From: Adiantum capillus-veneris
Lineage: Eukaryota; Streptophyta; Polypodiopsida; Polypodiales; Pteridaceae
Direction of reading: 5' to 3'
Length of the DNA stretch: 64,000 nucleotides
Assembly: GCA_014529385.2 (NCBI GenBank)
Contig: CM043942.1
Coordinates: forward strand, 2,270,501-2,334,500
The position numbers and the translations under genes were made by a program. Positions 54,786-64,000 of the stretch are shown piece by piece. Numbering within the stretch: position 1 is the first letter of the stretch; every line of letters starts with the position of its first letter. The notes under the pieces were generated by a model. That model searched no databases. It was not told the DNA's origin and was given only the letters and a program-made list of their open reading frames with translations.

Positions 54786-54950
54786 GAAGAAGAGAGTTTT
54801 AACGTCGTAGGAAACTATCCCAAAAGACGTTAAAGATTAGGTTAGATGTAGACTTACGTTAAATTAGATTTAGGTTTATTTTTAGTTAGATTTACGTTTA
54901 TTTAGATTTACGCTTATTTACGTTAGATCGAGTCCACGCAAGAATTACTT
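53935..54950. repeat. diffuse repeats flanking the captured fragment
   Basis: A segment with TAACGTCGTAGGAAACTATCC and TTAGATTTAGGTTTA-like motifs occurs on both sides of the HIPP fragment (about 53950-54125 and about 54790-54930). TTAGTTTAGTTCTTTGTTTTTA occurs three times at about 54528-54660, and a CA run lies at about 54730-54783. Confidence 0.65.
54131..54483 (+). pseudogene. captured HIPP (heavy-metal-associated isoprenylated plant protein) fragment
   Basis: The frame from 54132 reads DCDACMKRVKKALNGI, the metal-binding loop and first helix of an HMA domain (CxxC present), then a stop. In a frame shifted by one, from 54202, it reads MVGSINPKVLVKCLQKIG, the end of an HMA domain. After one stop it continues to HIFSDENANSCRVM and a TGA. 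FSDEN followed by a C-terminal CaaX box (CRVM) is the hallmark ending of plant HIPPs, which carry metals or bind proteins and are prenylated. An AG before 54132 sits where HIPP genes often have an intron, so the capture may have been from genomic DNA (inference). Two stops and a frameshift make it nonfunctional. Confidence 0.85.
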
Positions 54951-55214
54951 ACGGTTTAGGGTTTAGAGTTAGATGAACAGTGAAAAGATCTACTGTGAAA
55001 AGATGTTAAGATGCTATGAAGTGCTACAGCTAGAGAAGAGGCAAAGGGGTTTTGTCCACTACATGCAGTATCATGTAGACGTGGGTCTGTAGATTTCTTG
55101 TACCCACAAATATAGGTATTGACCAATAAAGACGAGATTATAACCCGGTGGTTCTGATCTCCGTGCACCTCTAGACCGAGGTGTGCGGGGATTGGACATG
55201 ACTAGAGAATGTGA

Positions 55215-55215
55215 G

Positions 55216-55258
<43 letters not shown>
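55215..55258 (+). repeat. GA microsatellite upstream of the transposase gene
   Basis: About 20 uninterrupted GA dinucleotides in the presumed promoter/5' UTR of the transposase gene (ATG at 55324). Confidence 0.85.
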
Positions 55259-55261
<3 letters not shown>

Positions 55262-55323
55262 GACGAAGAATGCCAATAGAATATTAAATTTGTTGTCCAG
55301 GTTATAAGATTTTTATCCTCATT

Positions 55324-58013
55324 ATGAGTAGTGACGAGGATGTGGGACCGTCCAACCGAAACACCTATCTCTCAACGAGGGTCTTATGTCCTTGTAATCA
55401 ATGCAAGCATGCTGTGCGACGGACAAGACGTGTTTCTTTGCAGCACATTCGCGAATTTGGCGAGTTCGATCTATCTATTATAGATCGAGTTGTTGCCAAT
55501 TATAACTCGTCGGACTCTGACACTGGCCAACAAGCAGCAATCTTGCAACCCAATAGACGTGTTCACAGGCGCTTTGGTCAAGCAGCATATGTCAGGCCAC
55601 AAGATGCCTCTGACAGCTCGGGGGATGATCATGCAGAGCACATTCCCAACGAGGCAATGTTTGAGCCCGAGATTGATGAAATGATCGAGACGATCATGGA
55701 TTCAGAAAGGCTTATCTATGATGATACGAAAAGTGAAGCCGATACGCCATTGTATAATGGAGCACGTATGTCTAGATTGAAAGCACTCCTGTTTCTTCTC
55801 AACATGCAGGCAAAGTTTGGATGGAGTGACACTAGCGTCACAGCGCTTTTCAGGTGATCTATTACAATTAGTTTACTTTAATAAAACTCTAAATGTATAA
55901 TGATCTGATAGATTTTTACACGACTGTATCGTATTTTTATGTTGTGTAGATTGCTTAAAGAGCACATACTACCAGTTGACAATGTGATGCCAGATTCCCG
56001 AGATGAAGCAAGAAAGATTTTGCAAAACTTGGGGATGGATTACAATTCTATCCACGCTTGTCCTAATGACTGCATTCTTTTTAGAGGGGAATACATAGAC
56101 ATGGAGAAGTGTCCGAAATGTGATTCCGAAAGATATCGAGTTGACTACGAAGAAGGGGCACCTATGGCTAAGCTTGATTGTGCCAGGGCGATATAAAGTG
56201 AAGAATATGGATGTGTATCTTCGTCCACTATTGGAAGAGCTACAACAATTGTGGATTGGCATAGAGGTGGTGGATATGATCCGACACACAAGACGACGGA
56301 ATGCTTTGATTAGAGGCATTCTAATGTGGACCATGCATGACTATCCCGGGCTAACAGAATGATCAGGTGATCTATTGACACTCCTCACTCAGACACTGTA
56401 AATCTTGTTTTTTCCCATAGTTGATCTATTATCATGTGTATACATACAGGGCTTCAAACAAGGGGATACAGAGCATGTGTCACATGTGGACCTAGACTGA
56501 ATGCACATAGGGCGCCCTCACTGAAGAAGCAAATCTACGAAGGTCATCAAGCGTATCTTCCAGAGAATCATGTGTTACGCGATGGCTTTTTGGGAAGAGA
56601 GCCACCAAGGATGTCTGCACAAGCATGGTTAGAGCAGAAGGAGATGTGCGATGACGGATTACCTCCAGGGATGAAGAGACTATCTCTATGGTACGAGTTA
56701 CCATACTGGCCCCAACTCATGATCAATCACTTGCTCGATCCAATGCACATATTCAAGAATGTGGGTAATCTACTATGGGACCATCTGACCGGCAAGAAAG
56801 ATACTTTGGGAGCCAGAGTTGACCTTAGAAATGTGGATCGTATGGAGCAATATTGGCCGCAAACAGCGTCTGATGGATCGATAAAACTCCCTAAAGCACC
56901 ATGGATTTTCACAGGAGCCCAAGAACGCAAAGTAAAAGAGACCATTCGATCTTTGTGGACCCCCACTGGCGTAATGCACTCGCTCCGAACGTGTTTAACT
57001 AAAGAAGGAAAGCTTACCGGTTTGAAGTCACACGATTGGCATAAAATGTGTCAGGTACGTTCATAGTGGACTTTAATATCATTGCATAAAATGTGGACTT
57101 TAATATCATTGCTGCACATACTTTACAGTTTATTTTACCGGTTGCCATTGAGGGATGTTTGTCTCTCGACATCCGTAACACAATCTACAAACTTGCAAAG
57201 CTGGTGCAATGGATCTCACAAAAGGAGATCAACGTAGACTCCATACCATTCGCCAAACTAAATGCTGCGGAGCTTGTGTGCATGTTTGAGAAACATTTTC
57301 CTACTACCACGCTAACCATTCAGGTGCATCTTCTTGTTCACATAGTTGATGAGGTGGAAATAGCTGGCACAGTTCATTCCAAATGGATGTTCTTCTTAGA
57401 ACGTTTCATGAAAACGCTTAAGGGATATGTGCGTCAAAAGGCACGTCCAGAGGGTAGCATGGCAGAAGGTTGGTTGGTATCAGAGTCCCTAGTGTACATT
57501 GGAGAGTGGCTAGAAGGATTTGATAAAGCCTGGGACACGCTATGGCGAACCATAGATGATGAGCGCATATATGGGATTGTCATGTGCAATCTCGGTGTTG
57601 AGAAGAAGATGACGGAAGATCTAGAGGCTAAAATCAACCGATTTTGCATGCTTCACAATCCAGTGATGCAAAAGTGGATTTCACAATATGAGGATGCAAA
57701 GCAACAGCGACAAAGGGCACGAATCGAGTGGAGACGGGGAAGACGACCACCGATGCACTATCCGACGTGTCTGGAGAGCCTACCAACATTCATGAGCTTA
57801 AGATGGTTGCACAACCAATTGAAAAGCGCACAACAATGCGGTGACGAAGTGACTGACGAAGTGACTGAGCCACATCTTTTGATTGAAAATTCTGAGTTTT
57901 CGACTTGCCTCTTCTATCACTCAATTCATTGCGTCATTGTATTTATATGCGTCATTACGTCATTGTATTTAATGATCTTTGCGTCATTGTCTACTCTATT
58001 CATTCAATATTAA
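55324..58013 (+). pseudogene. CACTA transposase (tnp2/TNPD type), internally deleted
   Basis: Likely exons: 55324-55853 (MSSDEDVGPSNRN; LCPCNQCKH), 55950-56366, 56450-57054 and 57129-58013, with GT-AG borders by eye. Exon 2 reads HACPNDCILFRGEY and KCPKCDSERYR, then changes frame near 56150 to LSLIVPG and MDVYLRPLLEELQQLW. The roughly 100 residues normally between these, with the segment holding an acidic catalytic residue, are missing. Near the exon 2 end a TGA (56360-56362) replaces a sense codon. Exon 3 has LQTRGYRACVTCGPR and LLDPMHIFKNVGNLLWDHLTGK. Exon 4 carries the DUF4218-like part (FFLERFMKTLKGYVRQKARPEG). The protein would cut and join CACTA ends; this copy cannot. Confidence 0.85.
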
Positions 58014-58042
58014 GTTTAAATATTCGTGTGTTTAATGCACGT

Positions 58043-59352
58043 ATGGATGATGAGGAGTTTCTTTCTTCTTTGTCATCGCAGCAGAGACAGTGGTACGTGG
58101 AGCGTCATCGCTCTGGCGCATCATCGCGCGTTCCTACTCCATCCGCATCTCCCTCTCTTTCGGAGCATTCGGCGCGCTCCGAAGCTTCGGTGTCGACGAG
58201 ACGATCTTCACACTCGTCTAGACACCGGTGCTCTAGTGGTGGCGGTGGCGGTTGTTGTGGGGATTCCGCCGCCGATGCCTCCACACCGCCTCGTGTTCGA
58301 CGAAGCTCTTTACCCTCCCCTTCTTGGCCCGCCCCCACACCAGCCACAGCATCGCCATCTACGTCAGGTTTTGCGCGGCTGACTATTCCTAGCAGCTACA
58401 CACCTCTACCTACTCCGCCAGGAGCCACCCCACTCGACACTCTTCGCTTCGGGGCCCAGACGCCGGTGGAGACACCTGACGTCCGTACCCCCATCGACAC
58501 GCCGCTAGAGACCCCTGCCGGGACACCGAGGTTCACGCGTCACTGGCCAGAGGGCTTGCCTTACTCCGTCGACTTCAGCGGCGGCATCATCATGGATGAT
58601 GACGGCAAGAAGGTGATCTCGCGCATGCGTGGTCTTTGCTCTCAGCTGTTTAGACACTACATACTAAACAAATGGAGTGAAGTACCAAGTGATTTAAAAG
58701 CCAGAGTCATCAGCATACTTCATGATGAGTTTCCCGTTCCAACACAGGATCAGCGCTTCAATGAAGACCTGATGAAGATTCGAATGCGCGAATACTGCAA
58801 ACACAAGCGTTCCGAAGTGCAAAAAGCAATCAAGCATGGGTGGAACAGGCCAGATTGGCTGGCCAAAGAAGATTGGAAGAATGCGAAGAAAGCAGCGTGC
58901 GAGAATCCCGACAAGTGGAAGCAACAAAAGGATGCAGCCAGAGCGCGAGTAGAGGCAGGGAGCTCGCACCACTTGGGGAGCGGTGGATGGGCATCATTTG
59001 AGGCCGATTTTGTAAGTGTTTTCGCATTGCTCTTTATGTTCGATAGTTTAGGGTTTATGAGTTTTTTAATTCTAACATAATGAAATCTTTGTATGTTTTG
59101 ACATTGGTCGATGACAGGACGTGATCCCACACCGTACGAGCGCGAGTACGCAGGCAGGAAGGGCTTAAACGCCCTGATGGACATTCTCAGTTCTCGCGGC
59201 GGCATGGTTAGTATTAGGGTTTACTCTTTTCTATTTTTTGTATTGTTTTATAAATGTCGTTATATGTTTATACTTACTGAAAGCTGTCTTATTGTCTTTT
59301 TTTGCAGAATCCGACAGATACGCCGCTTGGACGCGATGAGACGTCTGACTAG
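58043..59352 (+). CDS. CACTA second gene (En/Spm accessory, transposase_24-like)
   Basis: Exon 1 runs from the ATG at 58043 (MDDEEFLSSLSSQQRQWYVER) to about 59011 (GT at 59012). Exons at 59118-59206 and 59308-59352 end in NPTDTPLGRDETSD and a stop. Residues 15-160 are Ser/Pro-rich. The following region resembles En/Spm-associated plant proteins (SRMRGLCSQLFRHYILNKW, WLAKEDWKNAKKAACENPDKW). The exon 1-2 junction is not in phase with the acceptor at 59118: either another acceptor in the 59130s is used or a small indel is present. In En/Spm the second product binds subterminal motifs; here they are the AGCGACG repeats (inference). Confidence 0.7.
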
Positions 59353-59733
59353 ACGACGTCAGTTTAGCCGTAGCTAGATAGCATTAGTTTAGGGTTTCTC
59401 ATAGCTTATGTATCATGAGACGGATTTTATACGTCTTTTTGAACCATGTATATTATTACATTTGTCACCGCAGTTCATTTTGCCAATCAATTCTTTATGC
59501 CTATGATGTTGTACAATTGTCATTATTACATTTGCCAATCAATTCATTTTGCCTATGATGTGTACAATTGTCAATTTTACGCTTGTCAATTTTGCAAACA
59601 ATGCGTCTTGTGGGTGACTATTTTGGGTCTATTATCTACCCTTGCACTTTTTTTAAAAAGTGAATCAAGCACAATATGGTTGATGGGTGGCAGGGCATTC
59701 AATGCCCTGTCACCAAAAAAAAATTCTCTCAGG

Positions 59734-59935
59734 CGTCGCTATAACCGTCGCTATTTATGGCTCTGTAGCGTCGCTATGAGCGTCTCTATAGACTTCTGTG
59801 TAAACGTCGCTATAACCGTCGCTATTTATGGCTTTGTAGCGTCGCTATGAGCGTCGCTATAGACTTCTGTGTAACCGTCGGTATGACCGTCTCTATATAG
59901 CGACGCCTATAGCGACGGTTTTAGCGACGCTGGGG
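59734..59935. repeat. right subterminal CACTA repeats
   Basis: Two 71-bp tandem units starting CGTCGCTATAACCGTCGCTA at 59734 and 59805, then further CGTCGCTA/TAGCGACG motifs in both orientations up to about 59935. The left end has the same motif at 53093-53177. These are the usual positions of accessory-protein binding sites in CACTA elements. Confidence 0.85.
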
Positions 59936-60000
59936 GTTATAAAAACCCAGTGTATTTCCGTCGCTAACAGCGTCACAAGAGCACACAACCTCTTGTAGTG

Positions 60001-61202
60001 TCCAAGGGGGGCTATTTATAGTTGTGTAGGAGTGGGATTATGCTACACTTAATTAGGGTAAGTGATTAGCCCTAATTAAGTGTCCTTTGACCACTCATTG
60101 AATATTGGACATAAAAGGGACTATTTATTCACCAAAAATATCATTTTAGACCGTGAAGGCTCCATAGGGGTGCATAATGTAGGTGGGCCCCACCATGAGG
60201 CCCTACGGGTGGCTCCTACGGGGTATCTCAACTTGTCTGTCTTGGCATTTAGAAAGCATCGTTAGGTTGGTCCCATCACATGCAAGTGACCTTGAACACT
60301 CATTGCTCTTCTAGAAGATGAGTAGGGGAAAAATAAGATCTCACCCTCTTGATTTACTCGATTTACAATTCCCTTTTGCTGCGAATTTGACAGATTTACA
60401 CTATTTTGACCATAACTTTTTACCTGTAGCTCGGAATGACATGCTTCAAAAGGAAAATTTGACCTTCTCAACATGTTTGATATGAATTTGGACTATTCTT
60501 CACGTCCGTGCACCAAGGAATTCGGTTTGGAAGGTCCATACTAGGCTAGGGAACCTTTTGCTTCCAAGTCTTCTTGTATGGGCCCTTTGCTTGTATGCAT
60601 CCAAGGGGAATCATGCTTTTTCAAAAGGCTATGATGCTTAAACAAATAGAGGAGGGCCCAATATTATTTGCTTGTAAAAAGAATATACAATTGGAGTCTT
60701 TTTGAAAGGAGAAAAACTATATGTATATTCTTAAGAGACATTGGGCCACCTATGTAGGGGGCATAGAAGAGTTGTAGAGAGGGACCAGAATCTTTGGTAA
60801 AGACAAGTGGAGAGTTGATTTCCATGGTAATTTATCTATATGGGATGGAAGATGGATATATTATTTTTCTACTACTAATTCATAAGAGGTAAAAAAGTTT
60901 GGGGGTAGATAGTTGGTTATTGTATGCTTACTTTTATTTACAAAGCAAAAAAGAAAAGGGTGGTAATATAAATATATGACTAAGGTGACATTTTTGGGAA
61001 GAGTACAATGTATGTGTCGCCACAAAGGTTAAACGAAGAGGGGGGATTTACTCTAGATAACTTAATAGCGTAGAAAATTATATATACATATGAGGAAGAG
61101 GACGTTGAGTAGGCTGACAAATGTTGCAAAAAGATGGTTACCATTTTATGCCACTCACTGCATAATAGAACTTGTGTGAAATTTGAAAGTAGAGACCTTA
61201 CA
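60001..61202 (-). repeat. 3' LTR (part) of chromovirus, split by CACTA
   Basis: On the minus strand, TGTAAGGTCTCTAC begins at 61202, right after a polypurine stretch, and runs to the CACTA element at 60003. It should continue below 53071. There is no gene. The ORFs here are short and unsupported. Confidence 0.65.
60012..60021 (-). promoter_or_regulatory. LTR TATA box next to the CACTA insertion
   Basis: Minus-strand CTATAAATAG, a near-ideal TATA box, lies 8-9 bp upstream of the CACTA target site. The insertion falls between the TATA box and the expected start site about 30 bp on. Confidence 0.65.
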
Positions 61203-61213
61203 ATCTCCCCAAC
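61203..61213 (-). other. polypurine tract of chromovirus
   Basis: Minus-strand AAGTTGGGGAGAT immediately precedes the LTR start TGTAAGG, and lies about 20 bp after the pol stop at 61232. Confidence 0.6.
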
Positions 61214-61231
61214 TTAGAATTTAAGATACCC

Positions 61232-61762
61232 TCATCTCAAGAATAGTGAAGGGTAATCCTTAAGAAGGGATGTCTCATCTTCCCAAGTAGCATCTTCTAT
61301 AGGGAAATCCTTCCATAAGATAAGATGTTCTTTGATGGATCTATTCCTAAGCTTTCTCTCCCAAGTTTCTAGGATAGTATCAGGTTGGAGTTGTAGAACA
61401 TCTTGATCAGGTAAAATAATTTTCTCATCATCAAGGACATGGTCAGGGTTATATACATAAGGTTTTAACAGACTTACATGAAATGCATCATGCACTTTGA
61501 GATGAGAAGGGAGTTTTAGTCTATAAGCTTGATCACTTACAACCTTGATTATTTCGTAAGGTCCACAATATCGGTAGCTAAGCTTCTTATACCTTCCGAG
61601 AGACAGATTGCTCTTTTTAGGCTTTACTCGTAAGAAAACTTTGTCACCTTCTTTGAAAATCTGATCAGATCTTTTTAAGTCGGTGTACTTCTTTTGTCGA
61701 TCTTGAGCCGCTTGAATATCCCTTCGAATAGCTTTGGTTTGATCTTCCATTTCTTCAAGCAT
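61232..61762 (-). pseudogene. chromovirus integrase C-terminus with chromodomain
   Basis: 176 codons with the GPY/F-type integrase tail (GDKVFLRVKPKKSNL, YRYCGPYEIIKV, YRLKLPSHLKVHDAFHVSLL) and a C-terminal chromodomain (ILETWERKLRNR, EHLILWKDFPIEDATWED). The chromodomain defines the chromovirus branch of Ty3/gypsy and targets integration to chromatin marks. It is joined in frame to the upstream integrase but separated by a TGA near 61763-61768. Confidence 0.88.
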
Positions 61763-61768
61763 TTTCTT

Positions 61769-62401
61769 TCAGGCTTCTACCCTTATAGTGGGGTCAGAAA
61801 AGTTAAGAGGTGATAAATATTCTTGACCATAAAGAGCATTAAAAGGTGTCATTCCAATACTTCTATGAGTAGAGGAATTGTATGCATACTCTACCGAGGG
61901 TAGGTATTGAATCCACTTGCAAGGTTCTCTATTGCAGTAGGCTCTGAGGATGTCTTCAATTACTTGATTAACTCTTTCAGTTTGGCCATCCGTTTGAGGA
62001 TGATAAGCAGTACTAAAACATAACTGGGTTCTAATAGCTTGAAACAATGATACCCAAAACTTTGAAGTAAACTTGGCATCACGATCGCTAACAATCCTCT
62101 TGGGTAAACCATGAATTCTGAAAACCTCATTCACAAACAAACGAGCAATATCTGAAGTTGTAAAGGTTGTCTTGACTAGGATTAAGTGAGCCACTTTAGT
62201 AAGCAAGTCGACTATGACCATGATTGAATCATAGCCAGGTTGAACAGAAGGAAACCTAGTGATAAAGTCCATGCTAATACATTCCCATTTCATTTGGGGA
62301 ATATCTAAAGGATGTAATTTACCTGGCATCTTTAGTCTTTCTGTCTTAATCCTTTGACAAGACAAACACTGCTTGACATAGTGAAGGACATCACTCTTCA
62401 T
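61769..62401 (-). pseudogene. chromovirus integrase core
   Basis: Shows the end of the HHCC zinc domain (HYVKQCLSCQRIK) and the DDE core: SMDFITRFPS, IVSDRDAKFTSKFW and TAYHPQTDGQTERVNQVIED. All three catalytic acids appear present. Stops upstream (near 62528) and downstream (near 61765) break gag-pol. Confidence 0.9.
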
Positions 62402-64000
62402 ACCTTGCCAATAGTAACTTCTGCAAATTGCATTGATGGTTTTGGCATAACCTGGATGTCCTGAAGTTGGGCCATCATGTGCTTCATATAGGATAGGATT
62501 CCTTAGGGTAGAATCCTTAGGTATGCATAGTCAATTCCTATAGTAAATTTTCCCATCTTCTAAGGAATAATGTAGAGGTTTAGGCTGATTTGATGATACC
62601 CTCTCTTCACGTAGGATACTAGCAAGCATCTGGTAATCTGCATCTCTGACAGCAGCAACCGAGACCTTGTCTAAAATAGGGTTGTTAGCCATGGAAATTA
62701 CCCCCAGAAAAGCTTTACGGATTAGGGCATCTGCCACAACATTATCCTTACCTGGTCTAAATTTAATATCAAAATCATATTCGTGCATGAGCTCTATCCA
62801 ACTCCTAGGTCTCATGTTAAGGTTAGGTTGGGTAAAAATCCACTTAAGACTCTTGTGATCTGTTACCAATTGGAATTTGCGTCCCAATAGATAATGTCTC
62901 CATAGCTTGAGAGCATGAATAACTACTAGCAATTCTAAATCATGTGTAGCATAATTCACTTCATGAATCCTAACCTTTCGAGAAGTATAATCTATAGGCC
63001 TTCCTTCTTGAGTAAGGACTCCTCCTAATGCAAGGTTACTAGCATCTGTGATCACCTCGAATTCTTGGGTGAAGTCTGGAAGTTTTAAGAGAGGTTCTGA
63101 AGCAAGATACTCCTTAAGCTGTTTGAAGCAAGATTCATGTTTTTCTTCACAAAGTATCGTAGCTCCTTTCTTTAGCAAGTCGGTTAGTGGTGCAGCTTTA
63201 AGAGCATAGTCCTTTACAAAGATCCTGTACCATCTTGTGATACCTAAGAACCCTCTGACTTCGGTTTGTGAATTGGGTTGAGGCCATTCCACAATATCTT
63301 TGACTTTGTCAGGGTCAACAGAGACTCCTTCATGTGAAATGATAAACCCTAAGTAACAGACCTTAGGGGTAAAGAAGGTACATTTGCTTTTCTTTGCATA
63401 CAACGTATTTCGGCGTAAAATCTCTAACACTTTCCTAACATGTCCTTCATGCTCTTCCTCTAATTTGGAATAAATTAAGATATAGTCAAAGAATACTAGG
63501 ACAAAATTGTCCAAGAATTCTCTAAAGATATCGTGCATCAGACGATTGAAAGTTGCAGGAGCATTCGTAAGTCCGAAAGCCATCACTGTAAATTCGTAAT
63601 GACCATAATGAGTGTTGAAAGCTGTTTTGGAGATATCAGCCTCCTAGATTCGAATTTGATGATAGCCAGATCGAAGATCGATCTTTGTGAATATTTTGGC
63701 TCCATGTAATCTGTCCAGCATCTCATCAATATGAGGAATTGGATATTTATTCTTGATGGTAACCTGATTTAAGCCCCTATAATCTATGCAAAGTCGAAGA
63801 GAGCCATCCTTTTTCTTTTGGAAGAGAATAGGTGCACCCCATGGAGATGTACTAGGTCGGAAAAACCCTTGCTCAATCAAATGCTTGAGCTTCTCCTTGA
63901 GTTCTATAGCCTCTGGAAGTGACATCTTGTACGGCGCTCTTGAGACTGGTTTACTACCTGGAAAAATTTTGATTTCATGGTCTACCTCCCTAGGTAATGG
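62402..64000 (-). pseudogene. chromovirus RT-RNase H (continues beyond the window)
   Basis: RT motifs in order: [44 protein letters not shown], a stop at 63641-63643, MAFGLTNAPATFNRLM, and the catalytic box VFFDYILIYSK, in which the second Asp of DD is Tyr. RNase H follows (ITDASNLALGGVL, THDLELLVVIHALKLWRHYL, TDHKSLKWIF, PGKDNVVADAL). A linker toward integrase has a stop near 62528. The 63926-64000 stretch is still pol coding ([19 protein letters not shown]). Protease and gag lie outside the window. The lost Asp and stops make this copy inactive. Confidence 0.9.

Larger units (their letters stand above)
53072..60000 (+). mobile_element. CACTA (En/Spm) DNA transposon with captured gene fragment
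   Basis: A 6929-bp element with terminal inverted repeats CACTACAAGAGG (53072-53083) and CCTCTTGTAGTG (59989-60000), flanked by the 3-bp duplication TCC (53069-53071 and 60001-60003). The subterminal regions are dense in AGCGACG/CGTCGCTA motifs. Internally: microsatellites and short repeats, a captured HIPP fragment, a broken tnp2-type transposase gene and a second En/Spm-type gene, all on the plus strand. The damaged transposase suggests it now needs a helper (inference). Confidence 0.93.

Noticed and set aside
58250-58347. Minus-strand ORF 58105-58347 and plus-frame ORF 58026-58382
   Set aside because: Shadows of the Ser/Pro-rich first exon of the CACTA second gene.
1-64000. tRNA, rRNA or snRNA genes
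   Set aside because: No cloverleaf or rRNA sequence noticed on either strand; tRNA-like matches are primer binding sites of LTR elements only.

Overview
This window is plant nuclear DNA made almost entirely of nested transposable elements. No intact host gene is convincing. The plant origin rests on Ty1/copia and Ty3/gypsy LTR elements with tRNA-iMet-like or tRNA-Asp-like primer sites, a chromodomain gypsy element, a plant-type L1 LINE with a zinc-knuckle ORF1, a CACTA (En/Spm) element with two genes, and a captured HIPP (heavy-metal-associated isoprenylated plant protein) fragment. The plant lineage cannot be named from the sequence.

Layout. 1-2208 is unassigned AT-rich DNA. 2209-2461 is a MITE-like inverted-repeat unit. 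About 2490-4200 is a decayed Copia 5' end (+). 4449 to beyond 28239 is an old gypsy element on the minus strand ('Gypsy A'), interrupted twice: element A1 (7124-15791, +, target duplication GTATG) sits in its gag, and element B (16902-28238, -) sits in its 5' LTR. 30205-40044 is a gag-only Copia-type element ('C', +), whose 3' LTR is interrupted by a GC-rich L1 LINE (33216-39988, 17-bp target duplication). 42803-52006 is element A2 (-, target duplication AAGTC), a second copy of A. 53072-60000 is a CACTA element (target duplication TCC) inserted beside the TATA box of the LTR of a minus-strand chromovirus. That element's pol genes fill 61232-64000 and run off the window.

The main result is a group of LTR elements with full replication signals (LTRs, primer site, polypurine tract, target duplications) but no reverse transcriptase or integrase. 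A1 and A2 carry a gag-protease polyprotein, intact in A1 (1726 aa). B carries a recognisably related but broken polyprotein. In both families the protein runs: gag domain, several zinc knuckles (three of four in A with contracted CX2CX3HX4C spacing), a retroviral-type protease, then a C-terminal region of repeated W-[IV]-P-K motifs, and no pol. A and B also share a duplicated polypurine-like tract. B has a leader with an approximately 284-bp spaced array of a 20-bp palindrome. A2 has an extra 143-aa acidic ORF. C is an independent gag-only element of Copia type. These elements must borrow reverse transcriptase and integrase from elsewhere (inference); no helper is visible here.

The CACTA element carries a broken HIPP copy that ends in a recognisable CaaX box, next to a decayed transposase gene (tnp2 type) and a second, better preserved gene of the En/Spm accessory type.
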